64,000 nt of DNA from Notospermus geniculatus. Its lineage: Eukaryota > Nemertea > Pilidiophora > Heteronemertea > Lineidae. Positions within the stretch are counted from its first letter, which is position 1; each line of letters begins with the position of its first letter. Position numbers and translations under genes: made by a program. Under the pieces are notes generated by a model. The model searched no databases. It was given only the letters and a program-made list of their open reading frames with translations, and was not told the DNA's origin. Positions 35,986 through 47,095 of this stretch are shown here, in pieces. The DNA is taken from assembly GCA_002633025.1 (NCBI GenBank), contig NMRB01000372.1, forward strand, positions 176,695-240,694, given 5' to 3'.

Positions 35986-36403
35986 CAGTCATGGACATTA
36001 GTTTATCTACACCTGATACTTTGAATATTTCAAATACTACTGGGCCAATTTTAACACGGATTGTTCCATATGAAAGTACATCTTGTTGGTCATATTTCTG
36101 CATCAAAATTTTGGAAATTTGGGAATATCATAATTACGTAATAGCCCATCAGAAAAAATCCTAAAAATCAACATTTTTGTTATGTAAATCACAAAAATAT
36201 TACATAATAAGAAGTTTGATTTTTAGTGTTTTTTTTCTGATGACCTATTACATAATTGCGATATTTTCAAATTTCGAAAATATTGTTGAAGAAATATGAC
36301 CAACAAGATGTACTTTCATATGCAACAAACCGTGTTTAAATTGGCCCAGTAGTTTTTCAAATATTCAGGGTATCAGGTGTAGATAAACTAATGTCCATGA
36401 CTG
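35986..36403. mobile_element. CAGTCATGGACATTAG MITE, TA TSD
   Basis: A 418-bp element, flanked by TA (35984-35985, 36404-36405), with TIR CAGTCATGGACATTAGTTTA and an overall fold-back body. Tc1/mariner-like. A lone left end of the same family is at 46056-46080, just before the N gap. Confidence 0.87.
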
Positions 36404-36670
36404 TACGTATGAAGACAACATTCAGTAAATTCTACAGTTCGGCTTGTTTATCCTGCGATATTTCAAGTATGATTCTTTTACGATTCTTCGCGCGAAGGAA
36501 AACATCTACAACAAAATTCGAATTCACATTTCAGAGCCACAATCTTTATATTTTATCCATAGTCTAGTTTGTAAAGCGCTACTGGCAATTTCAATTTAAG
36601 CAGCGCTATATACATGTACATAATAATACATCAACGACAATGAAATTTCTGTTTTACGTGTTATGATCAA

Positions 36671-36750
36671 GGCTGCTTTTCCACGAGACGTTTGCGGACG
36701 CGGTTTCGGTGGCGGGAGCGGGTGAAATAGCTAATGGGAAAAGCAGCCTA
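36671..36750. repeat. Short AGGCTGCTTTTCC inverted-repeat MITE
   Basis: AGGCTGCTTTTCCAC at the left and inverse AGGCTGCTTTTCCCAT at the right, 80 bp in all, with a GCGG-rich centre. Confidence 0.65.
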
Positions 36751-36872
36751 AAGCGAAGTTATTTTCATCAAAGGAAGAATCGGCCCACTTACCTGTGATC
36801 AGCGAAAGGGAAGACATGAAAAAGAAGAAACAAAGAACATTTCAATGAAATATGATGAGATTTTACAGATAA

Positions 36873-37110
36873 AGGAATAAGAAATAAGAGTGGAAAATAA
36901 GAAGAGGAAAATTTTGGAATTTTGCGCGAATTTTTCAATTTCTCAAATTGGGATAAATTTTTCCCATTTTGAGAAATTTTCTTAAAACGACATGATATTT
37001 TGATTTTTCGGGCAATATTTCTCAAAATGGGAAAAAATTATTCCAAGAAATTGAAAAATTCGCGCAAAATACCAAAATTCCCACGTCTTCTTTTCCACTT
37101 TTATTTCTTA
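36873..37110. repeat. AT-rich fold-back, arms about 95 bp
   Basis: AAAAGAAGA..TTTTGCGCGAATTTTTCAA at the left is mirrored near 37040-37110, and the CAAATTGGGATAAATTTTTC part mirrors TTGAGAAATTTTC. The frame at 36789-37025 (minus) is a shadow. Confidence 0.75.
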
Positions 37111-37734
37111 CTCCCTTAGATGAGGACACGACGTGCAATAGCCTGGAAATTCAAATATTTTGAGATGATAAAGAATATATGGAGTATTCACGAGTCATAT
37201 TTGTTATAAAACTAAGATAACGGGAATGATAGCAGAACCGAGAAAACATCAACCTCGTTCCCAGGGCTTAACTTGGCTTGTTGAGCGCTGGCTTCAGAAC
37301 CGAATACCTCCATTTGGTAAACATGGCCTTCGAGAATATGTTGCAGAAATACACCTTCCCACTTTGACTAATTTTACATAATCTTACATCACCTGGTTAA
37401 TCTGAGCCACTGACCTAATTGCACCTTGCACCCCTCTGGTTATAAGTGAGCCATTCCAATCCACTACAGATTAAGCAATCATGTGTATCAAGGCAAGGGG
37501 AATGCATAATGGTTACGGCCCAAACATGCAACAAATTTAGCATTGTAAAATCGTTAATTTTCATCGGATTTGAAAATTTCAAGCAGTTTTTTGATATAAC
37601 AAAGAATTCTCTGTTCAACTGCATAACTTTCGGGCAAGGCAACAGCCTATTTCCCATTTTGTTATAAATTAGGCAGACAAAGAAAACAATAGGATTACAC
37701 ATGATTACGCAAAGTCAACATCTCAGCTCTCCAA

Positions 37735-37772
37735 ATCGGACCCCTCTGAAACGCGTTTCACAGGGGTCCGAT
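37735..37772. repeat. 38-bp near-perfect palindrome
   Basis: ATCGGACCCCT and AGGGGTCCGAT enclose TGAAACGCGTTTCA, itself a perfect palindrome. Confidence 0.85.
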
Positions 37773-37788
37773 GGGTCATTGGAGCCAA

Positions 37789-37945
37789 AAGCCTAGTTTA
37801 TACTTCGACGCACGACCATCGGCGTCCGACGCGCGATCAAAATCTGTACTCCGAAAGAAGCCTACTTCATGATGTCGGCGTCCGGATTTTGATCGTGCGT
37901 CGGACGCCGATGGTCGTGCGGTGCGTCGAAGTATAAACTAGGCTT
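37789..37945. mobile_element. AAGCCTAGTTTATAC MITE
   Basis: A 157-bp element with TIRs of about 56 bp starting AAGCCTAGTTTATACTTCGA (one short indel near the right end). TSD not clear. Confidence 0.83.
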
Positions 37946-39284
37946 AAGGGATGTAAATGTAATGTCGGCTGTGATTGGCTCTTGTACATGATGTACAGTG
38001 CATTGAATGTACATATCGCTCTGACGTCATACCCAGGAAATGGATTAAAATATGGTTTATTTTATTTTATTTTTTCATATCGTCGCAAGTATTATTCTTG
38101 ATGATGACAGGCATAAATGTTCATAATACAGTTTAATGAAAATATATTTTTTACAATCATTACTGTACCCGATGTTCAAATAAGCGTTGGGGACGAGGTG
38201 CCAGGAATCTCGGAAGTGAATCCAGGGTCTAACTACCGAAAGCCGAAAATGACCTCGTCCCAAGGCAAAAGCAGAAGAAATTTCGAGTTAGATCCTTGGG
38301 ACGAGGTTGAGAAAACATCCCATTGTATCAGAAAAAAAAAACAGTCACGTAGGCGAAACGTATGAAATCAAAAGAGGAAAATATTTATATTGGATTTCAA
38401 ACGACAATTGTATTGTACGTTTCGCTGTGAGGATTGTTAGGCGAATCGTACAATCAAACAAAGCTAGACCTTTACTTGTGTGGCTCGGTCGTAAACCCTG
38501 GAGCACGGGTTTACCTTTTCTGAGGGCGAATACGAGGCGTTAGAATGGATACCTAGTAATTTACATCCCTGTGATGACGACGTGGTATCTCCTGTCACAG
38601 AACTCATCACATGCGGCTGTTTGTTTTGTGCAGCGTAACACTCATGTCAATTTCACAAGATTATATCTGTCTCTTCTCTTTGTAATTTCAATGTATTGTG
38701 TGGAGCGAGAAATATATCATGATATTCACTAGTAAATGTTACAAAGGTGATTTTCTTTTCTATGATAAACGTAACTGGGCTGTCAATGTGGCGTAATGGA
38801 AACAACTGCTGCTGTCGCCTCAAACTTGACGCTAGGTGGCGATATCTGCGAATATCACCACTAGTATCGACGCTAGGTTTCCATCTTGAAAAGTAGTGCG
38901 AGCGCGGAGCGAACAGTAGAAATTCTTCTTATTGTTAAGCGTTACCCATCACGTCGTTTTCTACGCTTAAAATATAGATCTGTTGTAGATAGGTGTACAA
39001 AGTTATAGAGCCGATACACATTAAATACAAACATCGGTAGAGTAAATATAAAGTAGCTGTTTCATTTTCGACAAGATAAATATTACTTTCTGCAAAAAAT
39101 AATAACATTTTGAAAAAGAAGTTCGCGTCACGTGATGGCCGCCCCACCGACGATGACGTCAAGATTTTCAAGATGGCGATCTAGCGTCAATGGCAGTGTT
39201 TAAATTTTCGTCCAAGTATCAAAAAATTTCAACCCTGCGTGGAGTATGCTGTCGTCTGTCGGTACGGTTTTCAGAGGCATTGGG
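37946..39284. other. Non-coding, nothing certain
   Basis: CTCGTCCCAAGG motifs at 38250-38305 form a loose inverted pair. No gene recognised. Confidence 0.45.
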
Positions 39285-39628
39285 ACAATGAGGAGGGCGA
39301 TTTTTTGTTTATCCCGAGAGGTAGGCGCTGCGAGTGAAGTGACCTGAGCGGGGTAACTGACGTCATTTTAGGTGTTGACGTTGCGTCATGAAAAAGTGAC
39401 CTGTACATTTTTCTACAGAATAAATGAGACAAAGCGTATGCATTTATCGTTATCACATTTCGTCGTTTTAAGAAAAAAAGCAATGAAATTAGAGAAATTT
39501 TCATCTACTACACGATGATGTAAGTTTTACTGTCGGGTGACCAAAACAAACGGGTTATTTTCATGCCAGAAGTAAACTGAAATAACGTTAGAAAAAAGAA
39601 ATTTCGGTCACAACGCTCGCAGCGACGC
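39285..39628. mobile_element. ATGAGGAGGGCG-family element, best copy
   Basis: Runs from GGGACAATGAGGAGGGCG to AACGCTCGCAGCG. The two ends share an inverted core (GCGCTGCGAGTGAAGTGACC against GGTCACAACGCTCGCAGCG). Partial copies lie at 11055-11115, 11620-11870, 11925-12260 (inverted), 18305-18440, 22690-22745, 23575-23800 and 34205-34290. No coding capacity. Confidence 0.65.
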
Positions 39629-39767
39629 CGTGTGGTGCTAGTACGGCCATTAACTCTTTCCTCGTTTGCGACTTGCGCCCTCTTTTGGCAGATCGGGTCA
39701 CATGTGTATCACGTCAAGCAAGACGAACAAACAAAACAACAATTTCCAAATCGTGTTGGACCACACA

Positions 39768-40363
39768 ACCTCGTCCCCAGGGGTATAGTTCGCTCAGACA
39801 ACCTCGGACCACTCGCTCACTAACCCCTGGCATCAGCTTCGGTTAATAATCCAGGAATCGTGGACTAAGTAAAGGTGGCAGCACGAGTCAAAGTAGTCAA
39901 TTTGAAATACATGTACTTACTTGTGCTTTTTAAAATTCTTTTTACAAAAAATCATCAAACCTGGATATACAGTAAACTCGAGTTTAAACCACCGGTTCAT
40001 TATGTCCATAAGCACACCCACAATCCGAAATAGGCGTGAATAAAACATAACAAGTATTACGCTGAATGGCTGGAATCGCCTGTCCAATCACAACCCCGTG
40101 ACGGAATGAATAGCTGGTTATGGCCTACGGTGAAACTGGCCCTACTATGGGTGTGCTTATGGACATAATGAACCGGTGATTTAAACTCGAGCTTACTGTA
40201 GATAGCCTTCTGGTTTGATCCAAAATATTTTGAAAATTTCTTTGGCTATATTCTTGGGTATATTTGACGGTTTCCCGTCAACCAATCGAAAGCTGATGCC
40301 AGGGGTTAGTGACGCGACGGCCATATTGTCAGAAAGCGAACTATACCCCTGGGGACGAGGTTG
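39768..40363. mobile_element. ACAACCTCGTCCCC element
   Basis: TIRs of about 85 bp: ACAACCTCGTCCCCAGGGGT with ACTAACCCCTGGCATCAGCT on the left (39768-39838), mirrored at 40288-40363. Holds a nested TA-flanked MITE (39970-40198). Confidence 0.75.
39970..40198. mobile_element. CAGTAAACTCGAG MITE, TA TSD, nested
   Basis: A 229-bp element with about 50-bp TIRs starting CAGTAARCTCGAGTTTAAA, flanked by TA (39968-39969, 40199-40200). Mariner-like by TSD. Confidence 0.85.
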
Positions 40364-40771
40364 TGGACCACAAGCATGACAATTCGTCGTTGCCAATTCC
40401 ACCGCTGCCGGGCACCTATCCAGCAGCCGCAGAGACACACACACGGCGGTACTCGGAAGATCTGATAACCGGAACCCTTGATAAAAATCGGTGTATTGAT
40501 AATACTACAAGTCATAACTACTGAAAGATGAAGCATTAAACACAATCATCCACGTTATTGACGTTTACAGAGCATTGCTAAATGATCCATACTCTTTAAT
40601 AGTTCAATTACTATACTATAGAATAAGTTATCAACGGCAAATGTGGCTGTAACATTGTGCCCCGGGGCTACATGTAGCTTAGGTGAGGGCGGAACGATAG
40701 CTGCCCACTCAAGACGGAATATTGAAAATTTACAAATAGATTGTTGTATATGATGTACTTGCAGTATACAT

Positions 40772-41016
40772 GGGTGTGTTTCAGAAAGTGTTCCGTCCGA
40801 CACCAGAAAATTCTCACCATTCTTTTGTCTACTGGTAAAAGGGTGTTTCTTGAAACTCGACAATATTCATGTCAGATCGAGGTATCATGGAACTCTAAAT
40901 TATGGCACTGAAAACTAATTGATCTATTAACCCTTTAAAGTCTGACAGCAGAAAGTAGTTTTGGTGTCGGACGGAACGATAGATTTTGCTGGTAAGTTCA
41001 ATATTTTTTGATACCC
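40772..41016. repeat. Second copy of the TGTGTTTCAGAAAG left half
   Basis: Matches 30103-30345 nearly base for base (GGTGTGTTTCAGAAAGTGTT to TTTTGCTGGTAAG), then breaks at the single N (41017) and a G tract. Confidence 0.8.
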
Positions 41017-41017
41017 N

Positions 41018-41165
41018 GGGGGGGGGGGGGGGCGCCCTGTGCTAGAAACATTGAAATCTGCGGTGAATTTCAATGATTTGCTCCAAATTTCAGAATTTCA
41101 TGATCGATTTTACATATTTGTTGGCCGAAAGGGGGGCTTGCGCCCCCTTGGATCCCCCGCCTTTA
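41018..41165. repeat. G-tract and hAT-end-like fragment
   Basis: A run of about 15 G after the N at 41017, then a body ending CTTGCGCCCCCTTGGATCCC, which resembles a decayed hAT right end. The frame at 41039-41356 crosses this and the telomere-like tract and is not a gene. Confidence 0.45.
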
Positions 41166-41213
41166 TACATTCTCGATTTACTGGTTTACAGAGACAGTGT
41201 GCCGTGACATACC

Positions 41214-41302
41214 TTAGGGGTAGGTCCCTTAGGGCTAGGGCTAGAGGTTATGTGGGCTGGGATAGGGGTAGGGTTAGGGTTAGGCCCTTACGGTTACCCC
41301 TT
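41214..41302. repeat. Degenerate telomere-like TTAGGG tract
   Basis: Variants TTAGGG, CTAGGG, GTAGGG and TTACGG follow one another, including GGGTAGGGTTAGGGTTAGG at 41265-41285, on the plus strand. Only two to three exact TTAGGG units are adjacent. Confidence 0.65.
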
Positions 41303-41430
41303 ACGGCTGGGTTGGGTAGGGGTGGGACTGTGAGTAGGGCCAGTATAAGAAAATAGGCTCATAGCGTATACTATAGACATTAAACAGGTTTTCCGAATCA
41401 CCCAAAGAAAAATTCCAGGGTGAAGCGTGC

Positions 41431-41466
41431 AGCCCCAGTAGCGTAGTGGTTAGAGCGTAGGTCCAT
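41431..41466 (+). repeat. tRNA-like A-box fragment (SINE piece)
   Basis: AGTAGCGTAGTGGTTAGAGC fits the 5' half of a tRNA with a pol III A box. No B box or 3' half follows, so it is a truncated SINE. Confidence 0.45.
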
Positions 41467-42363
41467 TTAGGTTTAGCTACTATGCACTCTTTGCCATCTG
41501 CTGTTTTATACTTTTTTCCTTCATCTTCAAGATTTGTTTGTCACTTTTTCAGTCTAAAGCAGTGTGGTTTATAATTTTTTGTCGTCATGGAACGTGATTT
41601 TTGTCGTAAAATGATCTTTCAAAATTTTCTAAGTTGAATATGATTCACAACAGTGGAGCCATCTGATGGGCACTAACGTTGACTTTTGTTTTGTGTTGAT
41701 GTGACATTTGAGAATGTGTTGACTTCTGGAATGTCACGGCACAGACAAGTGTAACAGTAAAGAGTGTAAAGGACAGAACCAATTAGCGGATTTTTTCCTT
41801 CATGTATACCACAAAACTGGGACGACGTTTCCCGTCAGACACGGTAAAATAAATTCCTACAAAATATGTCGCTGGAAAAAATGTATCGTGTACGGCAGTC
41901 TTAAGCCTGCATTAAAGCATATTCAGAAAATTTAATGACAGATTTGACCGTGTTCGGGGCTTTCGCGGAATTTTGAATTCTGGGTGCACCTCTCGTGACT
42001 ACTTGTCATAAAATAATCACTATAGAAACCTCTTTGGGGTAAAAGAGTATAAATGTTTACACAAACCGACGCGTGATTTGATTCACGTATTATGGAAGTT
42101 CACCAGAAGATGGCTTTTTTCTATAAAATGTGGCAGATTGTCCACGGTTTGAGGAGGTGTGTTTACTTTATTCTCGTTTTGTGGGGCACTCCAAAGACAG
42201 GTGGTTCGTCTCACGCTCGAGGGTGTTGAGAAGCCACTTATTTCTCACTTTTGATAGTTTTGTTTTATTTGAAAACAACAACAGCCCAGGCAGAGAGAAG
42301 TATGGGCGAAGTTATGCAAATAAAAACGTTACAAAATAAAGACTTAAAAATCCTGATTTCTTG
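41467..42363. other. Non-coding, nothing recognised
   Basis: No motif in the small frames, such as 42130-42339. The end of this stretch, AAACGTTACAAAATAAAG, precedes the element at 42364. Confidence 0.45.
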
Positions 42364-42585
42364 TCTATGGGCGGTTATATCCGCAAATAAGCTCGTAACA
42401 AAGTAAAGACGTTAGTACTGTCACATTTTTGAGCCGTTGGGACCATCGCGAGTCGTTGCCAAGAAAGACGTTTGGCGGCGCTGCAGTTGTAAAGGTGATT
42501 TAAAGTCATAGATAATATTTTGACATTAGAAAATTGATAGACAGTTCGTAACGGTTGATCTGCCGTGACTCCAAAATGATCTTAA

Positions 42586-42913
42586 AGGAGATCGACGTCC
42601 AAGTTGTAAACAAACCAGTTTGTTTACAAACAGTGGTCGGCAAACTAGTTTTATTCCTTCGTGAAGGTGGCAGCACCAGTAGCGCCCCGTGATCGTTAGA
42701 CTGGTGCCCGGTCCTATGCAACTCACTCAACCACTCACTGGTTCTCTATCCACGCTGTGCTGCCACCTATTATCGCTGATATGTACTGAAGTGAATATCT
42801 AGTCTCGCGCAGCCAACCGTTTCGTGCTGCGACACAAACGTTCGATCCTCAGATTCGGCTGGGTGACCGAGACTAGTGAATATCGTGTTTACAACTTGGA
42901 CGTCCAGCTCCTT
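42586..42913. mobile_element. AGGAG element with TTAA TSD
   Basis: TIR AGGAGMTSGACGTCCAAGTT on both ends (left copy has a small difference), flanked by TTAA (42582-42585, 42914-42917). Holds the TAGTCTCG MITE at 42800. piggyBac-like by TSD only. Confidence 0.7.
42800..42875. mobile_element. TAGTCTCG MITE, copy 4
   Basis: A 76-bp element, TAGTCTCGCGCAGCC to GTGACCGAGACTA, flanked by the 9-bp GTGAATATC (42791-42799, 42876-42884). Confidence 0.88.
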
Positions 42914-43012
42914 TAACGTCGGTCAACATCTTTCTTAGCTAAGACTGAGAATATGACATAAAAACGTCTTTATTTTGCAACATCCTTATTTGCGGATATA
43001 ACCACCATAGAC

Positions 43013-43924
43013 ATGCAAGCCAATCATGACTCAATACAACGTGTGAAGCCCCGTTTCAGCAACAGAGTTTCTGCCGCAGTCCTCGGCGAGCGGTGCGGTT
43101 TTCGGAAGCATTGGGATAATTAATACGCCAAGTATTTTAAACCATCGAAGTATTCTCCGAAACCCTGTGAAAAGCACATCGCTCACCGCAAACCGTTCCG
43201 CTTTTGTGGAAACGGGCCTTTACTTTTACTGAGTTTTTGCGGATATAACCGCCCATACAGCAGCGCGCTATGACTTCACCCGCAGCCACCAAAAGTGAAG
43301 TCACTTTTTCGGAAAAGGAAAATTTCTGGTGTCGTTCGCCAAGAGAATAATGCTTTTTCAGAACATTCTTGTTCTGCAGATAAAACACAGTTCAGTGCAA
43401 TGCTAGGCATCCAATGGCATAACGTTTACTCGTGTAACAAGATCAGTCTACAGGCATAAGCGAATACATCACACTGATCTATACACATATAAGGCCAATT
43501 CTGCGTTTGATGCTTTCAATCGGAGTAGCCGGCGTCTGCTGGTAGTGATTTCAGAACATAAGAACGTATAATGATATTGTATTTCACAGTACACGTATAG
43601 GTCCTGGTATGCCTGGGCTGGCGAAGTGAGCTTAGCTCCCGGAGCATGTCACTATCCATCGGCAGGGGACACCGTGTGACAGCCCGTGTTAAAAATATCC
43701 TCACGCAACAAAGTGGACTCAGTTTACACAAAGTCTTCATTTTTTCGCGCGCATTCATTCAGTGTACAGTTATATATGCGATGTTTAACCTCTACAGATA
43801 AAAACCCTCCCGACCAGGGCTTCTAAGAAAGCATCATATTTAAACGTTATCTTGGCAACTTCGTTTTTCTGATGTGATCAAGTTATGGCGTGATTTTGAT
43901 ATACATGTACTGTATAGCATGTCT
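43013..43924. other. Non-coding with a lone TIR
   Basis: GCGGATATAACCGCCCATAC near 43236 is an isolated end of the 42364 element type. The frames at 43137-43388 and 43516-43758 (minus) are not recognised. Confidence 0.45.
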
Positions 43925-44432
43925 TAAGCTAGGAATCCACTGCTGATTTTCTGCGTTGCGACTTGCTTTGCAACCTCAGCTGCTACCTGCGATTGAATAC
44001 GACCGCAGGGAACTGATACCGGTCGCCGACGTAAGGGCGGCGCACACGTGCAACTAAAATGGGGGCGACTACCGATGCGACTACTACGTCGCATGCGATA
44101 ATTACCTTTGAGGTCGATCAGTGATGTCATCCACGACATCACTGATCTTCCAAGGAAGCATTTGCCGCAAACGAGTCAACAAAAACTAAAAAAACTGTTC
44201 AGTCGCTGCAGAGCTGTGGTCGCAAGGCCAGAAAATCGCGCGAAAAATCGCATGTGTGCGCCACCCTTGAAATTGACCACATCGTCGCCATTGGTGGAAA
44301 TCACGTCTAGCGAGTTCACTACCGCTAGACTACTGACTACGGCGATCGAGTGCCCAGTTGCAACGCAACTCAGTTGCAAAGCAAGTCGCAACGCAAAATC
44401 AGCTTGAAAATCAATGGTGGATTCCTAGGTTT
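43925..44432. mobile_element. AAGCTAGGAATCC MITE, longer copy
   Basis: Same termini (AAGCTAGGAATCCACTGCTG on the left, inverse of AAACCTAGGAATCCACCATT on the right) but about 508 bp long. The interior shares GTGCCCAGTTGCAACGCAAC with the other copies. GCGAC-rich interior near 44030-44120 resembles 7085-7195. Confidence 0.7.
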
Positions 44433-44503
44433 ACCTGGCCACCACGGGAACTTGCCTACCACGCAAACTATTGACTACACCAATTCTTGGTCAAGTTATC
44501 AGG

Positions 44504-44570
44504 GGCGGATACAGAGGGGGTTCTGGGGGTTGGAACCCCCCTCGGCGACCAAAGATAACATTTTTTAACA
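44504..44570. repeat. hAT-like terminal fragment
   Basis: CAGGGGCGGATACAG, then GGGGGTTGGAACCCCCC, is a typical hAT left end. No matching right end found nearby. Confidence 0.5.
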
Positions 44571-44756
44571 TCTCGTTTGTGGCGTAGTGCCCGCCCGTGT
44601 CTCTGATGTAATCATGGTGACAGTCGTTTCATTTATGTATGTTTCGAAGAAACTCTATTCCCCTGCTTGGGACAACTGTTGGCCAACTATATACTGGTAG
44701 TGCAATGTTATGTGTACGTTTGCACTGTTTCGAAAGATACTATTTTACCCATCGAT

Positions 44757-45305
44757 AAACCATAGCTCCCTTCAAGAAACCTTTGTACCCATCATGAAAC
44801 TTTAATACCCAACAAGAAACCATAGTGCCCTATAAGAAACCATAACAGTACCCATCTTGAAACCATAGTCCACTTCAAGAAACAGTAGCGTTGTGCCCGA
44901 CAAGAACCAGTAGCACCTTGCAAGAAACCACAGTACCCATTGGAAACCATAGTACCCTCGACCCGAGAAACCAAAGTGCCCATCGGAAACCATAGTATCC
45001 TTCGGGAAACCAAAGTACCCATCAGAAACCATAGCACCCTTCGAGAAACCAAAGTACCCATCGGAAACCATAGTACCCTTCGAGAAACCAAAGTACCCAT
45101 CGGAAACCATAGTACCCTTCGAGAAACCAAAGTACCCATCGGAAACCATAGTATCCTTTGAGAAACCAAAGTACCCATCAGAAACCATAGTACCCTTCGA
45201 GAAACCAAAGTACCCATCGGAAACCATAGTATCCTTCAACAACCATAGTGCCCATCAACAAACCATAGTACCCTCCAAACCTTTGTACAGGTACCCTAAA
45301 TGTAC
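44757..45305. repeat. 39-bp higher-order minisatellite
   Basis: A basic 19-20-bp unit (GAAACCATAGTACCC plus CATCG or TTCGA) alternates to form a 39-bp repeat, with about six clear 39-bp units from 44945 to 45235 and looser units on both sides. As 39 is divisible by 3, two minus frames and one plus frame stay open for over 70 codons with 13-residue repeats (VSRRVLWFPMGTL). The peptides have no other support as genes. Confidence 0.9.
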
Positions 45306-45528
45306 CCTTCTAGAAACTATACACTCTGCAAGAAACCATACACGCCTATTACAAAAATCTCATCTGTCATTTTTCGAGTTGTATTTCTAGAAAAAAATTG
45401 GGAGAGTTCATATTCCACAACACACGACTCGGTAATTGCCGTAAGGCTAGAGATGGTCATTGTCAAATTTCCCATATGTCGATTAAAAAATGTTATTTCA
45501 GAAATGCAAGTTCAGACTTCGTGGAATA

Positions 45529-45915
45529 GTGAGGTTTCGCAAGTCTCATGGAACACGAAGTACGAGATACGAATTTCTATCATTTTCATGATGTAAAGGA
45601 TTTCTGGAGATGGTTGGTACGGCACCACAAAATAATATCGCCTGCGACAAGAGCGTCTGTTAGCATATCATGTAAGACCGAGAGAGTTTTGGTGTATCTT
45701 GAATACCTGTATTTAAATTTCCACTTCGTATCTACGAAGTGGAAACGAAAGATAAATTTCAAAGTTTAATATACACGGCAACTCTATCGGTCTAACGTCA
45801 TACGCTAAAACTATGCTCTTGCAGCAGGCAATATTCGTGGTACCAACCATCTCCTGAAATACATTAGATCATGGATTAGTCCATTTCGTATTTCGTCAGG
45901 TTTGCGAAACCTCAC
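45529..45915. mobile_element. GTGAGG-family MITE, best-preserved copy
   Basis: Flanked by TA (45527-45528 and 45916-45917) with TIR GTGAGGTTTCGCAA on both sides. It is 387 bp long with no coding capacity. An isolated fragment of the same terminus (GCTTGCGAAACCTCACTA) is seen near 56535. Confidence 0.85.
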
Positions 45916-46191
45916 TATTTGCCGAAATACGGAATTGGACTTAGTGAGAGAGAGCTTTCGGATTTTTATGACTTAAATTATACAAAAAAATGATGACATA
46001 GCCTCATTTTTTGTCATTGAAAATATCTGACGTACGTGTATTAGACAGGCACGTACAGTCATGGACATTAGTTTATCTAGTATCAAAATATCAAAATCCT
46101 GATATTTTGAAAAACATGCTTAACTTCTAACTAGTTTCAGCTAAACGTTCCAAAACTTCATACTTCTTGGTTTTTAGGTGACCTCTGTCTA

Positions 46192-46220
46192 NNNNNNNNN
46201 NNNNNNNNNNNNNNNNNNNN
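46192..46220. other. Assembly gap, 29 N
   Basis: Run of N. It directly follows a half element with the CAGTCATGGACATTAG end (46056), so the missing part may be the rest of that repeat. Single N also stand at 41017, 50682, 53134 and 63724. Confidence 0.98.
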
Positions 46221-47095
46221 AACTAGAAATTGACTTATCAGTCAATTTGAAGACCGCCCTCGGATATTGGACAGAGTTCGCTGATAACTATGCTGCGAAC
46301 ATAGATGGTTAATGGGTGAGGTTCAAAAGAGAGGATCAAGAGGTCATCATAAACTTTTAACATAGGCCTACAGAAAGATCAAAAAGATGCGCATTGAATT
46401 GAAAGAAAAAAAGTGTTTTATTTTTGTCATTTTCAAATACAGATCACCTAACTAATGTTCATGTTGTGAAATAACCCTCGCTGCTCCTGATTCCATCATG
46501 ACTGTTGTCGACTGCAGACATCTCTTGCAGCCAACAACATCAAGTCCTATGGCAGAAGGTTGCAAGATGGATCTTTTGGGTGCATTCTCTTTTGAAAACT
46601 TTGGTTATTTTCATCTTCATCCTGAAAAGAGAAAAGGAAGATGGTCTTCACTATAAACAATGGCTAATGTAGAATGGTAATGCTGGAGAAGTCGTGCATG
46701 TCTTGGCAGTAGGCCTATCTACATGTATGTAGGCCCCTATCGGTCATGTCGGTAATTTTTAGCTAGTGACTTGGTTTGACACAGCAAAAAGAGTCAGCAG
46801 TACAGCAGGCCTAGGACTACCGGTACAACGAATAACTGACAGTAGCATAAGCAAAGCAGTGCACTGCACTGCACTGCACGTAGGCTACATTATCATGTAC
46901 ACACACAGCCAAGTAGACACTACAGTAAAGACACTCCTCTTGGACACTCTTCACTTTTGATCACTGTGACAGTGTCAGGCCGTCTGCACGATCAATGATG
47001 ATGCAGAGTATGTTGACCATCGCCAATGAATGTGCAATATGATAGGCCTACGATTAACGCATGCCAGGGGCTGTGAAATGTAGGCCTGTCTGATT
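46221..47095. other. Non-coding, nothing recognised
   Basis: Contains a GCACTGCACTGCACTGCA run at 46858-46877. Short frames (46766-46960) have no motif. Confidence 0.45.

Larger units (their letters stand above)
42364..43012. mobile_element. Outer inverted-repeat element holding two others
   Basis: CTATGGGCGGTTATATCCGC at the left is mirrored by GCGGATATAACCACCATAG at the right, followed inwards by AAATAAG and AAAGACGTT on both sides. A further lone end of the same type is near 43237-43253. TSD not determined. Confidence 0.6.

Noticed and set aside
41039-41356. 105-codon frame with Arg/Gly-rich tail
   Set aside because: It runs through a decayed hAT end and a telomere-like tract, both non-coding.
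44792-45242. Overlapping minus-strand frames of 141 and 146 codons
   Set aside because: Both are products of a 39-bp minisatellite in two frames; no start context, introns or domains.
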